Assembly (NCBI GenBank): GCA_014529385.2
Contig: CM043959.1
Span: 58,258,753 to 58,322,752 of the forward strand
From: Adiantum capillus-veneris
Lineage: Eukaryota > Streptophyta > Polypodiopsida > Polypodiales > Pteridaceae
Length of the DNA stretch: 64,000 nucleotides
Direction of reading: 5' to 3'
The position numbers were made by a program, and so were the translations under genes. The notes beneath the pieces were generated by a model that saw only the letters and a program-made list of their open reading frames with translations, was not told where the DNA came from and ran no database searches. This document shows positions 33,161-45,099 of this stretch, piece by piece. How positions within the stretch are numbered: position 1 is the first letter of the stretch; each line of letters opens with the position of its first letter.

Positions 33161-34123
33161 AATTTCCTTTATTGTACACATACTGTGTGCGTGTATTATC
33201 ATGTGTACTAGCAGGCACGTGATTATTATGTGATTTCTTTTCATCTGGATCATCATGAATGTGTGCTTTCGCTATGGCTTTTTCAAGTGTTTTAGGGTCT
33301 TGAGTCTTGACGTGCTTCTTAAGCTCTGGCGTCAGACCGCGGATAAACCCACGTACTTGCTGAAAGGTGTCTAGTCCTTCCAACTTGAGGATAACATCTC
33401 GATAGTGAGAGATATATTCAAGTAATGATGGGTGTTGGCGCATGGAACACGTGTCCCAAGCCATCCAATTCCGATTTGCCTCATTTGTAGGCAAGAATTC
33501 TTTGCGAAACATAGCCTCAAAGGCTGCCTAACTCTATGGTATGATATTCTTCTCCTTGAGAGACATCCACCACTTGTAGGCCTTGCCTTCCAGAGTCAAG
33601 CTTGTTTGCAGTGCTCTGACTACGTCCAGAGTACGCCATAAAGCGTGAATTCCATCCCACTTGCTGAGAAAGATATCACTGCATCCTTATTGCGATCTCG
33701 ATCTTCTCCCTTAAAAGTCGGTGGTTTGGTGTTTTTCAACAACTCATCCACCTCCTTTGCAGTGAGAGTGTGCAAAGAATCTGGAGATGGACCCTGTCCA
33801 TGATCAGAAGGGCATTGCCCCTGAGGAGCAGTTTGCTCATGCATGTGTGTGTCAACAGGGCCCTTGGTGTGCTGCTACGTAAGTTGTATCACTAATGTAG
33901 ATAATTCAGTGATGTTTTCATTTAGAGATGCAAAATTTTCTTCCATGACTAATATGCGTGTCTGAAGTGCACGAAATTCTTGAATATCAAGCAGTTCATA
34001 AGCGTCGTCACCCACCGTAGCGTCGCGGGCACTCTCTGTGAGAGCATCCGACCGCGAGCCATCACGGGCACGATCAGGCATATGATGCTCAAAATCAAAA
34101 GTCATATTGATGTCTGAATCCAT
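33161..34123 (-). pseudogene. Chromovirus 1 gag
   Basis: ATG at 34123 (MDSDINMTFDFEHHMPDRA). The frame runs to TAG 33875-33877, resumes through HTLTAKEVDELLKNTKPPTF, and after a frameshift and two more stops near 33530 continues as KEFLPTNEANRNWMAWDTCS and DVILKLEGLDTFQQVRGFIR. Gag forms the particle core and packages the RNA. The same blocks occur in the gag of the second chromovirus (KEFLDSNEEDKNWLAWDACR), showing that the two share a lineage. Confidence 0.8.
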
Positions 34124-34910
34124 GGCATCATAGTGCAGTGGAAGGAATAGCAAGAGAAATACCTAAAGTTGAAAAAGAATCCCATAGCTGTAGGATGTAC
34201 CGCAAATGGTAATTAGCCGTGCTAATTACATTGGTTGTCCAAGTTGTAATCAATCCGCAAATCCACCCGTGCAGGTACCTTGCTTGGACACGTCGTAGCT
34301 GAATCGGTTGCAATTGTTATTGCTTTAGTATAATTCGCTCTATGAACACGGTCGCCAATGAATCAATTTGAAAAATTTATCGACTGCGTAAGGGATCGTC
34401 GACTTGCTGATTTGTTGCATGCAGCACGTAGGGTAGTATCTAATTGTCGATCCCTTCGCCGATCGTAGTTGAGTATGTGGTCACAATTTGAGACTATCTT
34501 GGGTTCGAAGTTGCGATGCGACCTTTGTGGGTACTTGCCCTTAGGTGATATTAAGTCCAAAGGCCAAGTTATGTAGGCGTTTTTAGATGTGAACTCACAG
34601 CTCACAGAGGCTATGGCTGTCGAGTACGTAGCGTGCAAAGCAAGAGAAGGTGAGCCCGAGCAAGATGATGAGAACGGGGCTCCGCTCCAGTGTCGAGAAA
34701 TGCTGAGCGCGGCTTTGCGCTCCTTTTGAGCCCTTCCGCGGCCAATTTGTTGCACCTTCACCCGACAGCTTCTCCTTCCCAAGCCCTCCTGCACATGCTT
34801 GTCCACTCCGCCTTCCTCCCTTAGCAAGAGAGACTCTCCACGGCATGCAACATGCAAAAGCTTTTTTTGGCTTAGAATCACCACACCCTCTTTTCCCAAA
34901 AAGCAACTTG

Positions 34911-35074
34911 GCTCTGATACCAGTGTAAAGCCTAGGGGTGACTCGCCTGGAATCCACCTCCCACTATATAGGCAATGTTCCTAGCCCTTTTCCCTAGCTG
35001 GATTCCCTTTCCACATTGCCTAGTCCGGCCCTTGGCCCAGTCCATGACTCCCTGGCCTTGCACTTGTCTTGACA
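34911..35074 (-). repeat. PBS (34911-34922) and 5' LTR (34924-35074) of chromovirus 1
   Basis: PBS TGGTATCAGAGC on the minus strand, one base inside the 151-bp LTR TGTAAAGCC..CTTGACA. The leader between PBS and gag (34124-34910) has no ORF of note. Confidence 0.9.
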
Positions 35075-35408
35075 AGCAAAGGGGAATAAATTGGAGGAGA
35101 AAGTGTGCATGCAACTCACACTTAAATGAGGGTGAGATTGAAGTGGTGATTGATTGGGGGATAGAGAGAGAGAGTTTTTGATCAATTTAACATTGAAGAA
35201 ATTGATTAATGTATTACCTAATTGCAATGCAATTAAAACCTAAAAGCCTTAATCAATTTTGACCTAGCTATGGAAGGTAGTGGCTCAACTGACTTTTACC
35301 ATGAACTTGCCCACACACACCTTATTCAATGAATTGATTAGATAGTAGAGAAAACAATGGATCTAAAGTGATTAAGAAGGTGCTAACCACTATTTAGCTT
35401 GGTACTAG

Positions 35409-35819
35409 TTGTTAGGGTTAGGGGGGCATAATTAGAGTAGCATTCATGATGAGATACTAGAGATAGCAATTGCACCATACACAAAATGTAAAACCAATCA
35501 AAATAACTTGATTATAAAATGAACTAATAACACTAGTTGATTGTGTACAAAATGTGGTTATTATATAGAAGTAGTAAGGCTAGTGCAAGTGGTAGTACAA
35601 TGGCTAGGTGCACCTCTCAAGGGCCAGACAGGCATCTCCCCAAAGGGTAAAGGTCAACCTCCGAAAATAGCCTCCAAAGGGTACTCTTTTGGCTCCTTAT
35701 GTAACTCGTTTAAGCCCATGTGCTATCAGAAGGTCACCTGTTGTTTGGATGTTGACTAGACTAGAGATGGTACACACCAATGTGTTGTGGCATAGGCCAA
35801 AGACCACATACCAAAAACC
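35409..35819 (-). repeat. Right LTR of the small coding-less LTR element
   Basis: TGTTAGGGTTAGG at 35409 to CATACCAAAAACCA at about 35819. It pairs with 28719-29115. A TATA-like CTATATAA lies on its minus strand near 35559-35566. Confidence 0.65.
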
Positions 35820-36117
35820 AAACTTCTAAGTAAGAAATTAAGGAGATTATTACCTTTGAGAGTTTCCCGTCCGTCCCATTTATATAGTCCTATTAATTTC
35901 AAAATGTTTCACTATCCTATGATCCCCGTTGAGTGGGTTGTGGTATGTTGATTTTCACACTTTCATGGTCATGGGCTTTAATTTTCAAAAGTCACTTCAA
36001 AATAATTCCCTCACCTAAGGTTCACTTCTCCAACCCTACCTAGACAGAGATGCTCCCACTTTTATGCATGTTCTTCTGTTGGCTATACCTCCTCCCTCCT
36101 CTAGTCTTGTGTATGTA

Positions 36118-36349
36118 TGTTACCATATACATGTGGTAGTGATGTGTGTGAACCCAACACTTAGGACTGTCGGGGCATTTTTTTCCCTCGCTAGGAGGTT
36201 TTTTCCCACGTGCATTGTATATACACCCATCACTCTAGGGCTATCTATCTTTCCGTTGTACACTAAGTAAAACACTCTCTGTTGTGTGCCTTGAGCTTCC
36301 TTCGCCTTTTCCAAGCTATGTGTTTTTTTCTGCAACCCTAATTCCAACA
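36118..36349 (+). repeat. 5' LTR of the + copia element
   Basis: 232 bp, TG...CA. TATATA at 36218-36223 would drive the element RNA. The ending GCAACCCTAATTCCAACA is shared with the 3' LTR. Confidence 0.88.
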
Positions 36350-36713
36350 ATTAGTATCACAGCAGGTTGCATCCTCCCGCGCTTAGTTGCCAACAGCTCC
36401 AACACACGCCTGCTCACTTTCTTTGATTTTTGTGAGCTTTGGCAAGCGTTAGCAGGTTGACAGATACTTTGGGAAAACTCGTAGAACTTGGTCTGCTCAT
36501 ATTTCTGATTCGAGCTTATTTCGGTCTTCGTTTCCACTACAGGTAGTACTGCGCAGGCTATTTTGTCATTTTGTGCAAATTTTTTGTCAGTGCTATTTTC
36601 TGCATAATAGGTCCCTTACAGTCTTCTACGGTTTGTGCTATATAGCACGTGTTGTTCTTGCTTTGTTTCTCCTCTTTTTGGGAAGTTTTCACATCTCAGG
36701 TGCAACATTTGCC

Positions 36714-38160
36714 ATGGCTGACAACAACACAGATGTGTTCAGGATGTTTGTTATTGAGGGTAGATTAGATGAGGACAATTACCCTATGTGGGCTTATATG
36801 ATGCAACATGTTCTTATGTCAAAGGGTGTTGGGAATATTGTGCAGGGCATTGATGTACATCCTGGTTCTGAGGATGTAGGCGATGTTGAGGATGTCGCAG
36901 GTTTTGGTGGCAGGATTGCTGCTGCCAGAGCTGTTTTGGCTACGATTGAGCAAGCTCGTTGGGATGTAAAATATGCGTAGGCTCATGCATTGATTGAGTT
37001 GTTTGTGAAGCGCACTATTACTCCTCATATTCATTTAACAAAATTTGCAAAACATGCTTGGGACATTCTGGCTGGTCTTTATGCAAGTAGTAATCAGTCT
37101 AAAATTGCATTGTTGCGTAAAGAGCTGGAGTCAAAGATTATGCATGAGGAAGATGAGATGGACACTTTTCTTGCTGGTGTCAAGGATATCAATGAGCAAT
37201 TTATTTCTATAGGTGAAGATGTTTTTTATAGTTCCCTTGTGCAAATTTTTCTTGATGCTTTGCCAGATTCTTACCAGACTTTTGCTGGTACGTGGAGACT
37301 TATAACCCAAGGAAATCCATAAATTGTCAAGTTTGATGCATTATGCATATTGTTATTGCAAGAGTCACTTTTCCAAAAAAACAAGGCTAAACAACATGCA
37401 ATTGAACATGCTTTTATTTTTGCTCAAAGAAAAAGTGGTAAGAGTAGTGTAACCACTTCTCATGGTTCTTCTGCGAGTGGAAAATCTTATGTTCCTAATG
37501 CTTCTGCTCGCAGCACTTCATCTAGGAATTTTGGTGATAAGGGCAAAAAGAAGATGCATTGCCATTATTGTAAAGCTAAAGATCACTTGATAAAGCAATG
37601 TCCGAAGTTGAAGGCAAAAGAGCCTAAGAAGAAAGAGGTGGGATCAACTACAGGGTCCAATACAAGTGCAACTATTGTAGAGTCTTCTGTGAATGAAGAT
37701 TGTGATGTTGATGTAGATGCAGAGTGTATTGCTAGACTAGTCCAGTTTGTGGATGACAAATGTATAGTACACGATCTCAATTTCGGTGATGAAATTGTTG
37801 GATCTGACATTTTATGTCGTGAGCTGTATAAGCTCACTTTGTATGATAGGTGTCGACATAAATTTGCAAATGCAGTTGCGGATTTGAAGGCTATTTCATA
37901 TGCAAAACTTTGGCATGCACGTTTTGGGCGTCTGAACTTTGTCAGTTTGATGAGTTTGTAGAAATATGATATGGTTGCTTCTTTGCCACCTCTTGAAGCA
38001 CGTGTCAAACATGTTTGTGAAGGCTGTATTTTGGGTAAGATGCAGTGTTCAAAGTTTCCAAAGGATGGTTCAGTTAGGGACACATGTAGGTTGCATCCTG
38101 TGCATATTGATGTTTTTGTGAGCCCATTCAAACTCTGTCCTTGGGCAGTTACCTTTACTT
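36714..38160 (+). pseudogene. Copia (+) gag and GAG-pre-integrase
   Basis: ATG 36714 (MADNNTDVFRMFVIEGRLDE). One frame runs through DNYPMWAYMMQHVLM and ALLRKELESKIMHEEDEMDT to a CCHC knuckle (CHYCKAKDHLIKQC, about 37558-37600), then the GAG-pre-integrase box (YAKLWHARFGRLN..) near 37900. It is cut by TAG 36978-36980, TAA 37320-37322 and TAG 37960-37962; each sits where Gln is expected. A frameshift near 38140 leads into integrase. No protease DSG box was recognised between knuckle and pre-integrase, so part of that region may be deleted. Confidence 0.85.
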
Positions 38161-40660
38161 TGTGACTTTCATTAATGATTACTCCAGGCATGCATGGATG
38201 TATCCGCTTAAAGCAAAGTCCGAAGTGTTTATGTGCTTCAAACAATTTCTAGCTATGGCTGAAAATGTCTCGAAATGTACTATGCACATCCTCCATTATG
38301 ATTGGGGGGGGGAGTATATGTCTCTTGAATTTAATGCATCTCTGGCTAGTCATGGGATAAAACACCAATGTACAATGCCACATATACCTCAACAAAATGG
38401 TGTTGCTGAGAGGAAAAATGGGTCTCTTATAGAAATGACACGATATATGGTCAAAAGTCAAGCTTTACCACATTCATTTTGGCTTGAGGCTATTTTGTGT
38501 GCTAGTTATGTACTTAATAGGTGTCCTACAAAAGCTTTATAGTCTATGAATCCTTATGAAGAATGGCATTAATAAAATTCTTCTATTGAGCACATGCGCG
38601 TTTTGGGTTGTTTGGCTTATGCTTTGGTGCCACAAATGCAACACCTTAAAAAAAATTATAAGGCTGTCAAATGCATTTTTGTTGGTTATAAAGCTGAAAG
38701 CAAAGGTTACAGGTTGTATCACCAGCAAACAAAGCATACCTTGGTCTCACAAGATGTCGTGTTTGTGAAAAATTCTGTTCAGCCCTTGTTGTCATGTACT
38801 AGAGACAATAATGTAAGCTCACATGACATTTATGACACTTTGTTGCCTCTTTTCAGTGTGGAAGTTCGAATGTAAATTCCAATGACGCAAATGTACAGCC
38901 TATGGGGGTTTCTAAAAATGTTACAAATCATCCTATTACTGATGTAGATGTACACGATGTACTTGATGAGGAAAGGGTTGAGAATGAGCAGGCTAAAGGG
39001 ATACCAAAATGGTAGGTGCATACCTTGTGTGACAGTAAATTGGATGTACCTCTGTCTAATCATACTTTTTCAGTTTCTCGCCATGCATCTTATGCATCAA
39101 CTTTGGTTGTGTCTAGCTTATGTGATGTTGAGGAACCTCTGTCTTTTGATGAAGCACATAATTCAAAAAATTGGTGGCTGGCTGCCATGCGATCAGAATA
39201 TGATACACTTATAGAATATGACACATGGACTTTATGTGATTTTTGCCTCCTGGCAAAAAGGCCATTGGTACGAAGTGGGTTTACAAGTTGAAACGCAAGC
39301 CGGATGGTGAGATTAATTGCTATAAGGCTCGAAGGGTTATGCACATCAAAAACACATAGATTAGGAAGAGACTTTTTCTCCCACTTTCATATGACTATTG
39401 TGCCTTTTCTATGTGCATTGGAAGCTCATTTTGGTTGGGATGTACATCAGTCAGACATTTTTACTGCTTTCTTGAATGGTGACATATATTGAGGAAGTTT
39501 ATGTAACGCAGCCTCTCAATTTTGTCAAGAAAGGACAAGAGGATAAAGTGTGCAAATCTAAGAAAGCTTTGTATGGGTTGAAGCAAACTCCTAGTGCTTG
39601 GTATGAGAAGTTTGATACTCATTTGGCCAAACGAGGCTTTCGTAGCAGTCCAACAGAAAGCACATTATTTGTAAAGCATCAGGGTGATGTGCTTCTGATT
39701 GTCGTTCTCTATGTGGATGATTTGTTGATCATTGGACCAAATGAAAGACATATTGCTGAATTCAAGACTGATTTGCATGCTACTTTCGAGATAAAAGATT
39801 TGGGGTTGTTGCATCATTATTTGGGCGTACAATTTAAGCAATCTGATGGTGGTATTGCCTTGTGTCAGACAAGTCACATAGAGACATTGCTATGTAAGTT
39901 TGGACTCTCGAGGATTGCAAACCTATTGCCAGTCCCATGGAAATAGGTTTGAAATTGAGTCTTCATGATGCTGCTGATCATGTCAATGTCACTCTTTACC
40001 AGACTGTCGTTGGATGCCTCATTTATGTATGCAAAATGAGGCCGGATTCATGTCACAGGTCAACAGATTCATGCATAGCCTTGGGTCTAAGCATTGGCAA
40101 GCTATCAAGCGGATCTTTTGCTACTTGAGTGGCACTTTACATCTTGGGTTGTTTTATCCAAGCGGGGATCATTGCCGCCAGATTTACATGCTTTTTCGGA
40201 CTCAGATTGGGCTGGTTGTTTTGACACACGAGTGTCCACAAGTGGTTTTTGTTTCATGCTTGATAGTTCATGTATCTCATGGTTGAGCAAGAAGAAACCT
40301 ACTATGGCCACTTCTAGTTGTTAGGCTAAGTACAACGCAGTATTCAAAACTACGATTGAGTGTGTATGGCTCAAATGCCTTATGGCGCTGATTTGGGTGT
40401 TGGACAGGACACTACCAACACTATCTACACTGACAGTCAAAGCACATTGGCAGTTGCGAGGAACCCAGTTTCTCATGCTCGCACAAAGCACATTAAGGTG
40501 CATTACCACTATGTTAGGGAGAGGCTCTCAACAGAAGAGATAAACTTGGTTTATATGCCAACACACAACAACCTTGCAGATCTTTTCACAAAGGCATTGC
40601 CTCGTCAGAAGTTCAAAGCTTTCCGCAAAGCTTTGGGCTTACTCCCCTTTGTGGATTGAT
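38141..40660 (+). pseudogene. Copia (+) integrase, reverse transcriptase and RNase H
   Basis: Integrase 38141-38890: TFINDYSRHAWMYPLK, the second Asp region as HYDWGGEYMSLEF, and IPQQNGVAERKNGSLIEM with the catalytic Glu. TAG at 38540-38542 and two TAA near 38571 break it. RT 39130-39950: NSKNWWLAAMRSEYDTL, then frameshifts near 39240-39480, KALYGLKQTPSAWYEKFDTH and the catalytic YVDDLLIIGPNERH. RNase H 40010-40660: FSDSDWAGCFDTRVSTSGF, then YTDSQSTLAVARNPVSHART and the end LVYMPTHNNLADLFTKALPR. At least four frameshifts make it inactive. Confidence 0.88.
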
Positions 40661-40738
40661 CATCTTCTCCAAGAATGGCACTTCCCTATACTTTATGTGC
40701 CAGCTCTCGTTCATCCCATCACTCCCATAGGGGGATTT

Positions 40739-40964
40739 TGTTACCATATACATGTGGTAATGATGTGTGAACACACTAAGGACCGTCAGGGCAATTTTTC
40801 CCTCACTAGGAGGTTTTTTCCCCTGTGCATTGTATATACGCCCATCACTCTAGGGCTATTTATCTTTCCATTGTACACTAAGTAAAACACTCTCTGTTGT
40901 GTGCCTTGAGCTTTCTTTGTATTCTCCAAGCTGTGTGTATTTTCCTGCAACCCTAATTCCAACA
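40739..40964 (+). repeat. 3' LTR of the + copia element
   Basis: 226 bp, preceded by the purine tract ATAGGGGGATTT. TATATA at 40833-40838. Confidence 0.88.
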
Positions 40965-41294
40965 ATTTCATCACCTTGAGCAATCAATGGAGAGGCTGTT
41001 GAGGAATCGCAACACATCCCAACATTGTTCGGTGCACAAAAGGCTTTCTCAATTCAAAAATGTCTCAACTCGACTACAATTTCAGCCCCAAACCCTAATG
41101 GCAGTTGTGATTCCACCAAACCCTATTGATGCGTGCAATCTGAGTCCCCCGAACTTTAATGTTGGCTCTCAATGGCTTCTACGTCTCTTGCCAACCTGAA
41201 CCAACCTTGAAATTTTCACATTGAAATATTACTTGCGTAGCAATGAAGTTTGCACAAGAAAGGTGGGAGATTAATTCTAAAAGGGTTTCAAAAG

Positions 41295-41343
<49 letters not shown>

Positions 41344-41540
41344 GAGAGGCCATTTGTTATTGATTTTTTTTAGTTGCCCTTCACTTTTGGCTTTTTGAGC
41401 TCCCCTTCAAGAATCTTATATAGAGCTTCTATTTGATGAAAGACATGCACCCCTCTTGATTAAAGAAACACACGCCTTGTGTTATGAGGGGTGCATATTG
41501 TGGGTGTAAGTAGACATGGCTCAATTGCCACTAGCACTCT
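40965..41540 (-). promoter_or_regulatory. Possible orphan promoter and leader of a minus-strand gene
   Basis: On the minus strand a TATA-like CTATATAAG (about 41416-41424) is followed about 75 bases downstream by a CT tract (41299-41338). Beyond it are UTR-like sequences with GGGTTTGG repeats and ATTAGGGTTTGGGG (near 41085-41130). The coding part that should follow is replaced by the copia element ending at 40964. The assignment is by layout only. Confidence 0.25.
41299..41338 (+). repeat. (AG)n microsatellite
   Basis: About 20 AG units. Confidence 0.95.
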
Positions 41541-41849
41541 CTCAAAAAAATCCATATTTCATTATACTTTGTGACTATACTTAGTGATGTATGGAGAGAA
41601 AGTAACTAAGGTCGATAGCAAACGAGATATCATTAATAGATGATTTGTATGTACATCCAAAATTTTGAGCTTGTGTGCTTGAGTCAGTAGGTAGCATTCA
41701 AAAATGAATGAAATGTATTTTATGTAAGAACTTGCTCTTTCATACAACCTTCAATGAGGCTTCATACAACACACCAATTCCTGAATCCTGGACTTATAAG
41801 ATGAACAAGAACCTTGAGCTAATGGAGAGAGACCTTCAGGTACTTACAT

Positions 41850-42884
41850 TAGTCCCCTTGGCTCTCCAAGCGAAGAGGAGGATCCCTAAATACTTTTTGG
41901 AGGGATCTAGCCAGAATGATAAATTACAAAATGATCTCCAAGCTAGCTCATCTTTTTGGGTGACAACAATGGCTATTAGAAGGATGTAGACCAATTGGTT
42001 GTGCAACTTGGGTTGAATTTAAATGAAAGATTCTTGATTAGTAGGGTGGCAAAAGTGTTCTGCAATGGACCAATGCCTGTCTCTAGGTCTAACCTCAGTT
42101 GGGAATTTTGAAATTGGTCCAAAGATAGAATTTTCACACTTTTGAAAATAGTGGAAACTTATGGCAAGCTGATATTTCAAGTGGATTGGCTCACTCCGCT
42201 CCTTAAATTGTGGAAGGTAAATTGAGCTAGGGAGAAATGGCAGAAGTGTGTAAACAAAATTTGGGAAGTAAAATGGCCAAGCTCAATGAAGATTTTTCCT
42301 TGAATTTTTTTGTGGGGGGCTATCCCAACTAGAAACAAGATTCTTGCTAGAGGACTTGGCACAACCGCTTCCTCTAGATGCAAAGTAGCTTCGGAGGACC
42401 CCTTGCATCTGTTTTAAGACCACCCTTCCTCGTAAGGGCTTGTCACCAAAATCTATAGATGGGTGCAGAGGACTTTGAAGGTGCGCTTCTTTGGAAATAA
42501 CTTGGTCCTGAGAGGGGGAAGGATTCAAAATAGAGCAATTTTGGTTTGCACACAAATTACTAGGTACTGCAACGTGATGCAAACTTGGAAAGGAAGGAAC
42601 CTTCGGATCGTTGAGAGAAAATTTTTGGTAGCCCAATTCAAGGATATTGTATGTGAAAGCACAAAGCTTATATTTATAATAGGGTCAATAGTAGGGTCTA
42701 TTCAGGAAGATGAAGAATGGAAATATGCAGTAAGTTGTATCAATGGCTCGGGCTGATGAATTGTACAACCTCTTTCGTGAAAGTGTTGTCCCCTAAAGGC
42801 GCATGTAATGCTTTAGGTTCATTGTACATTCTTTGATAATTTAATATATCATCTCCACTCACAATTACGAGGCAAAAAAAAAAA
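41850..42884 (+). mobile_element. 3' end of an L1-type LINE with zf-RVT domain and poly-A
   Basis: The plus strand near 42220-42420 reads REKWQKCVNKIWEVKWPSSM, then after one TGA (42299-42301) IFLWGAIPTRNKILARGLGT and DPLHLF, the typical reverse-transcriptase zinc-binding region (zf-RVT) of plant LINEs. Upstream text at 41880-42180 (ASSSFW, NNGY, PIGCATWVE in shifted frames) fits the RT end. The 3' UTR runs to an A11 run at 42873-42884. The tail abuts a minus-strand copia RNase H end, so the LINE probably inserted there. Multiple stops and frameshifts. Confidence 0.75.
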
Positions 42885-44753
42885 GAACATGAACAAGAAC
42901 GTTGAGGTAATGTTTATACGTGCATGTAAGGGTATAGAGTGCATAATTTTTCTTATTAGATTGGTGGAGACTTGTCCATATTGAAAGGCTGAATTCTTTT
43001 TAAGATGAATGGCACTTTGATTGTCGCTATACAAGACACAATTGTCTTGTTTGTAACCAAGCTCTTCCAAGAATCTGTGAAGCCACAAAATCTCTTTGTT
43101 GGCCTCCATAAGAGCTACATATTCTGCTTTCGTTGTAGAAAGTGAGGCCACATTTTGCAACTTTGAAGACCAACCCAACCATGAAGACATAGCTAGTAGT
43201 GCTCCTTCTAGTGTCTTTGTCACCAGCCATATCTACTTTAGCATACCATTGGAAGAAAATGTCAGTTCCTCCGAAACACAAAGCATTCGTCATTGTCCCT
43301 TTTAGATACCTTAGTATCCACAGGATTATCCACGAGTCTACTCACAACTCCCACTGCATGTGCAATATCTGGCCTTGTCCAAACCATATCATGCATTAGA
43401 GAACCTACCACTGTAGCATATGAAACTTTAAACATGTAGGCTATCTCCTCTTGTGTCTTTGGACACATATCCTTGGTTAGTTTTAAGTGACTAGCCAAAG
43501 GTGTAGGAATTGGTTTTGCATTTTTCATTGCAAAACTTTCTAGTACCTTCTTGATGTAATCTTATTGAGATAGCTTTATTGTCTTTTTCTGCCTGTCCCT
43601 TGATATCTTCATACCAAGTATTCACTTTGCAACACCTAAATCTTTCATTGAAAAAGATTTAAACAACTCTTCTTTTAGGTCTTTAATATCTTGTATATTA
43701 GCACTTGCAATCGACATGTCATCAACATACAACATTAGGATGATGAACTTCACATCTCTCAATTTCTCTGTGTACACACAATGATCTCAGTTGCATCTTC
43801 TAAATCCATAATTCAGCAACCATCAATTGAAATTCAAGTACCACTGTCTTGATGCTTGCTTTAGACCATACAATCTCTTCTTTAACCTGCAAAGCATTTT
43901 CTTCATACCCCTTCTCCTTCAAGTCACTAAGAGGGAATGTCATATCTACATCCATTTACTCAAGATAAAAAAAATGAGGAGCAGGCGTAAGGCTTAAGAC
44001 AAGCCTATTTGAATTCTTTTCACAACAGGAAAAAATATTCATTGAAGTCAATATCTTTCTTTTGAGAAAACCACTTTACCACAAGCCTTGACTTGTACCT
44101 CTTCTTCATATCTTCTTCTTCCTTCAACTTGTATACCCATTTGTTTTGGAGTGCCCGCTTACCTTTAGGAAAATGAACCAACTCTAATGTTTGATTGCAA
44201 TGTAATGATTCCATCTCCACTTGCATGCTCTTCATCCATTCTTCTTTGGAATCGTGTTACATTTCTCCTTTGTATGACTTTGGTTCTCCAGATATGAGAC
44301 CAAGAGATGGTTGAAGGAAGGAATAAAGCTCTATGGAGGTCTACTTACTCTCGTAGATCTTCAAGACATAGGTTGAGGTTCTTCATCTGGTTGACATTGT
44401 TGCAAGTTGTCACCACTTGCACTCGATTCTTCATCGTCCTCAAGCTCTATGTATTCATCACATGTACCTTTTGTTTGTTTTCTTTCAAGTAATCTTTGTA
44501 CATATTTTGTTCGTTGAAAATTATATCCCTACTCCTAAAGATTTTATTATCTTCAGGGTTTCATAGGTGATACCTAAAGTCCGCTTCTCCATAGCCAATG
44601 AAGGAACACTTTTTGGACTTTGCATCTAGCGTTAACCTTAGGCTTCTATCTATGTGCATAAAATCCTCGCATCAAAACACTTGACAAATATATAATTCAC
44701 TAGTTTACCTATCTATGCCTCTTCTAGAAGTCCTCCATCTAGTTTATTAGGGG
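42885..44753 (-). pseudogene. Outer copia element: RNase H and RT remnant
   Basis: RNase H pieces: 43223-42900 (SKLQNVASLSTTKAEYVALM, CVLYSDNQSAIHLKKNSAFQ) and 43528-43262 (SYATVVGSLMHDMVWTRPDI). RT text lies at 43550-44235 in several frames (LQNKWVYKLKEEEDMKKRYK). Integrase end near 44500-44750. The sequence continues after the inner copia element at 50047, on the same strand. Many frameshifts. Its 3' end is lost at the LINE poly-A. Confidence 0.8.
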
Positions 44754-44758
44754 TTACC

Positions 44759-44950
44759 TGAAGGAGTACGAGCGGAAGTGTGACACGAGAGAGAGTGCGA
44801 GAAGAAGAGCACGACGATATGGTGAACTCGCTCTACTGTAATGTGTAGAGCATAGTGAGTTCTTATTAGGTTTTTACAAAAGAATATGTGTACATACCTG
44901 GCGGCCCGCCCACTTACCTCGGCGACCACATTGGGCTTTATACCCCAACA
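44759..44950 (-). repeat. 3' LTR of the inner copia element
   Basis: 192 bp, TG...CA. Two visible differences from the 5' LTR (A/C at base 10, C/G at about base 162). Confidence 0.95.
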
Positions 44951-45099
44951 ACCTCCCACTTAAAGTCCAATGTGGTACTTTAAGTGTGAGAGAAGCTACT
45001 ATACAAGCTAATATACAAGAGATGTAGAGAAGTGATGTACTACCCTACACCTAACTGCTTGCGAAAATGCGCAAAGCTCTCTGAGGGAAATCCTTTTGT

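Larger units (their letters stand above)
29186..35079 (-). mobile_element. Full-length Ty3/gypsy chromovirus, TSD AGCAA
   Basis: 5,884 bp between 29191 and 35074, flanked by AGCAA on both sides (29186-29190 and 35075-35079). Short LTRs: 29191-29351 (161 bp) and 34924-35074 (151 bp), TGTAAAGCC to TTGACA, with TATATAG inside. PBS at 34911-34922 (minus TGGTATCAGAGC). PPT near 29352-29370 (minus CTTAAGGGGGGAT). Domain order on the minus strand: gag, zinc knuckle, protease, RT, RNase H, integrase, chromodomain. Several stops make it inactive. It sits inside the coding-less LTR element 28719-35819. Confidence 0.92.
29116..35408 (-). mobile_element. Internal part of the small LTR element, carrying a nested chromovirus
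   Basis: Without the nested chromovirus (29191-35074) the internal part is only about 400 bp (29116-29190 plus 35080-35408) and has no coding capacity. That size recalls terminal-repeat retrotransposons in miniature. No standard PBS was seen beside the right LTR, so the retrotransposon nature is inferred from the paired LTRs with TGTTAGGG..CCCAACA ends and the possible PPT. Confidence 0.5.
36118..40964 (+). mobile_element. Ty1/copia retrotransposon, structurally complete but dead
   Basis: 5' LTR 36118-36349 and 3' LTR 40739-40964 (TGTTACCATATACATG..AATTCCAACA), each with TATATA near base 100. The PBS at 36351-36362 (TTAGTATCACAG) is close to the initiator Met-tRNA PBS, with changes. PPT ATAGGGGGATTT at about 40727-40738. 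Domains are in copia order: gag, integrase, RT, RNase H. No matching 5-bp duplication: the left flank is ATGTA and the right flank ATTTC. The LTRs are clearly diverged, so it is an old copy or a recombinant of two copies. Confidence 0.88.
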
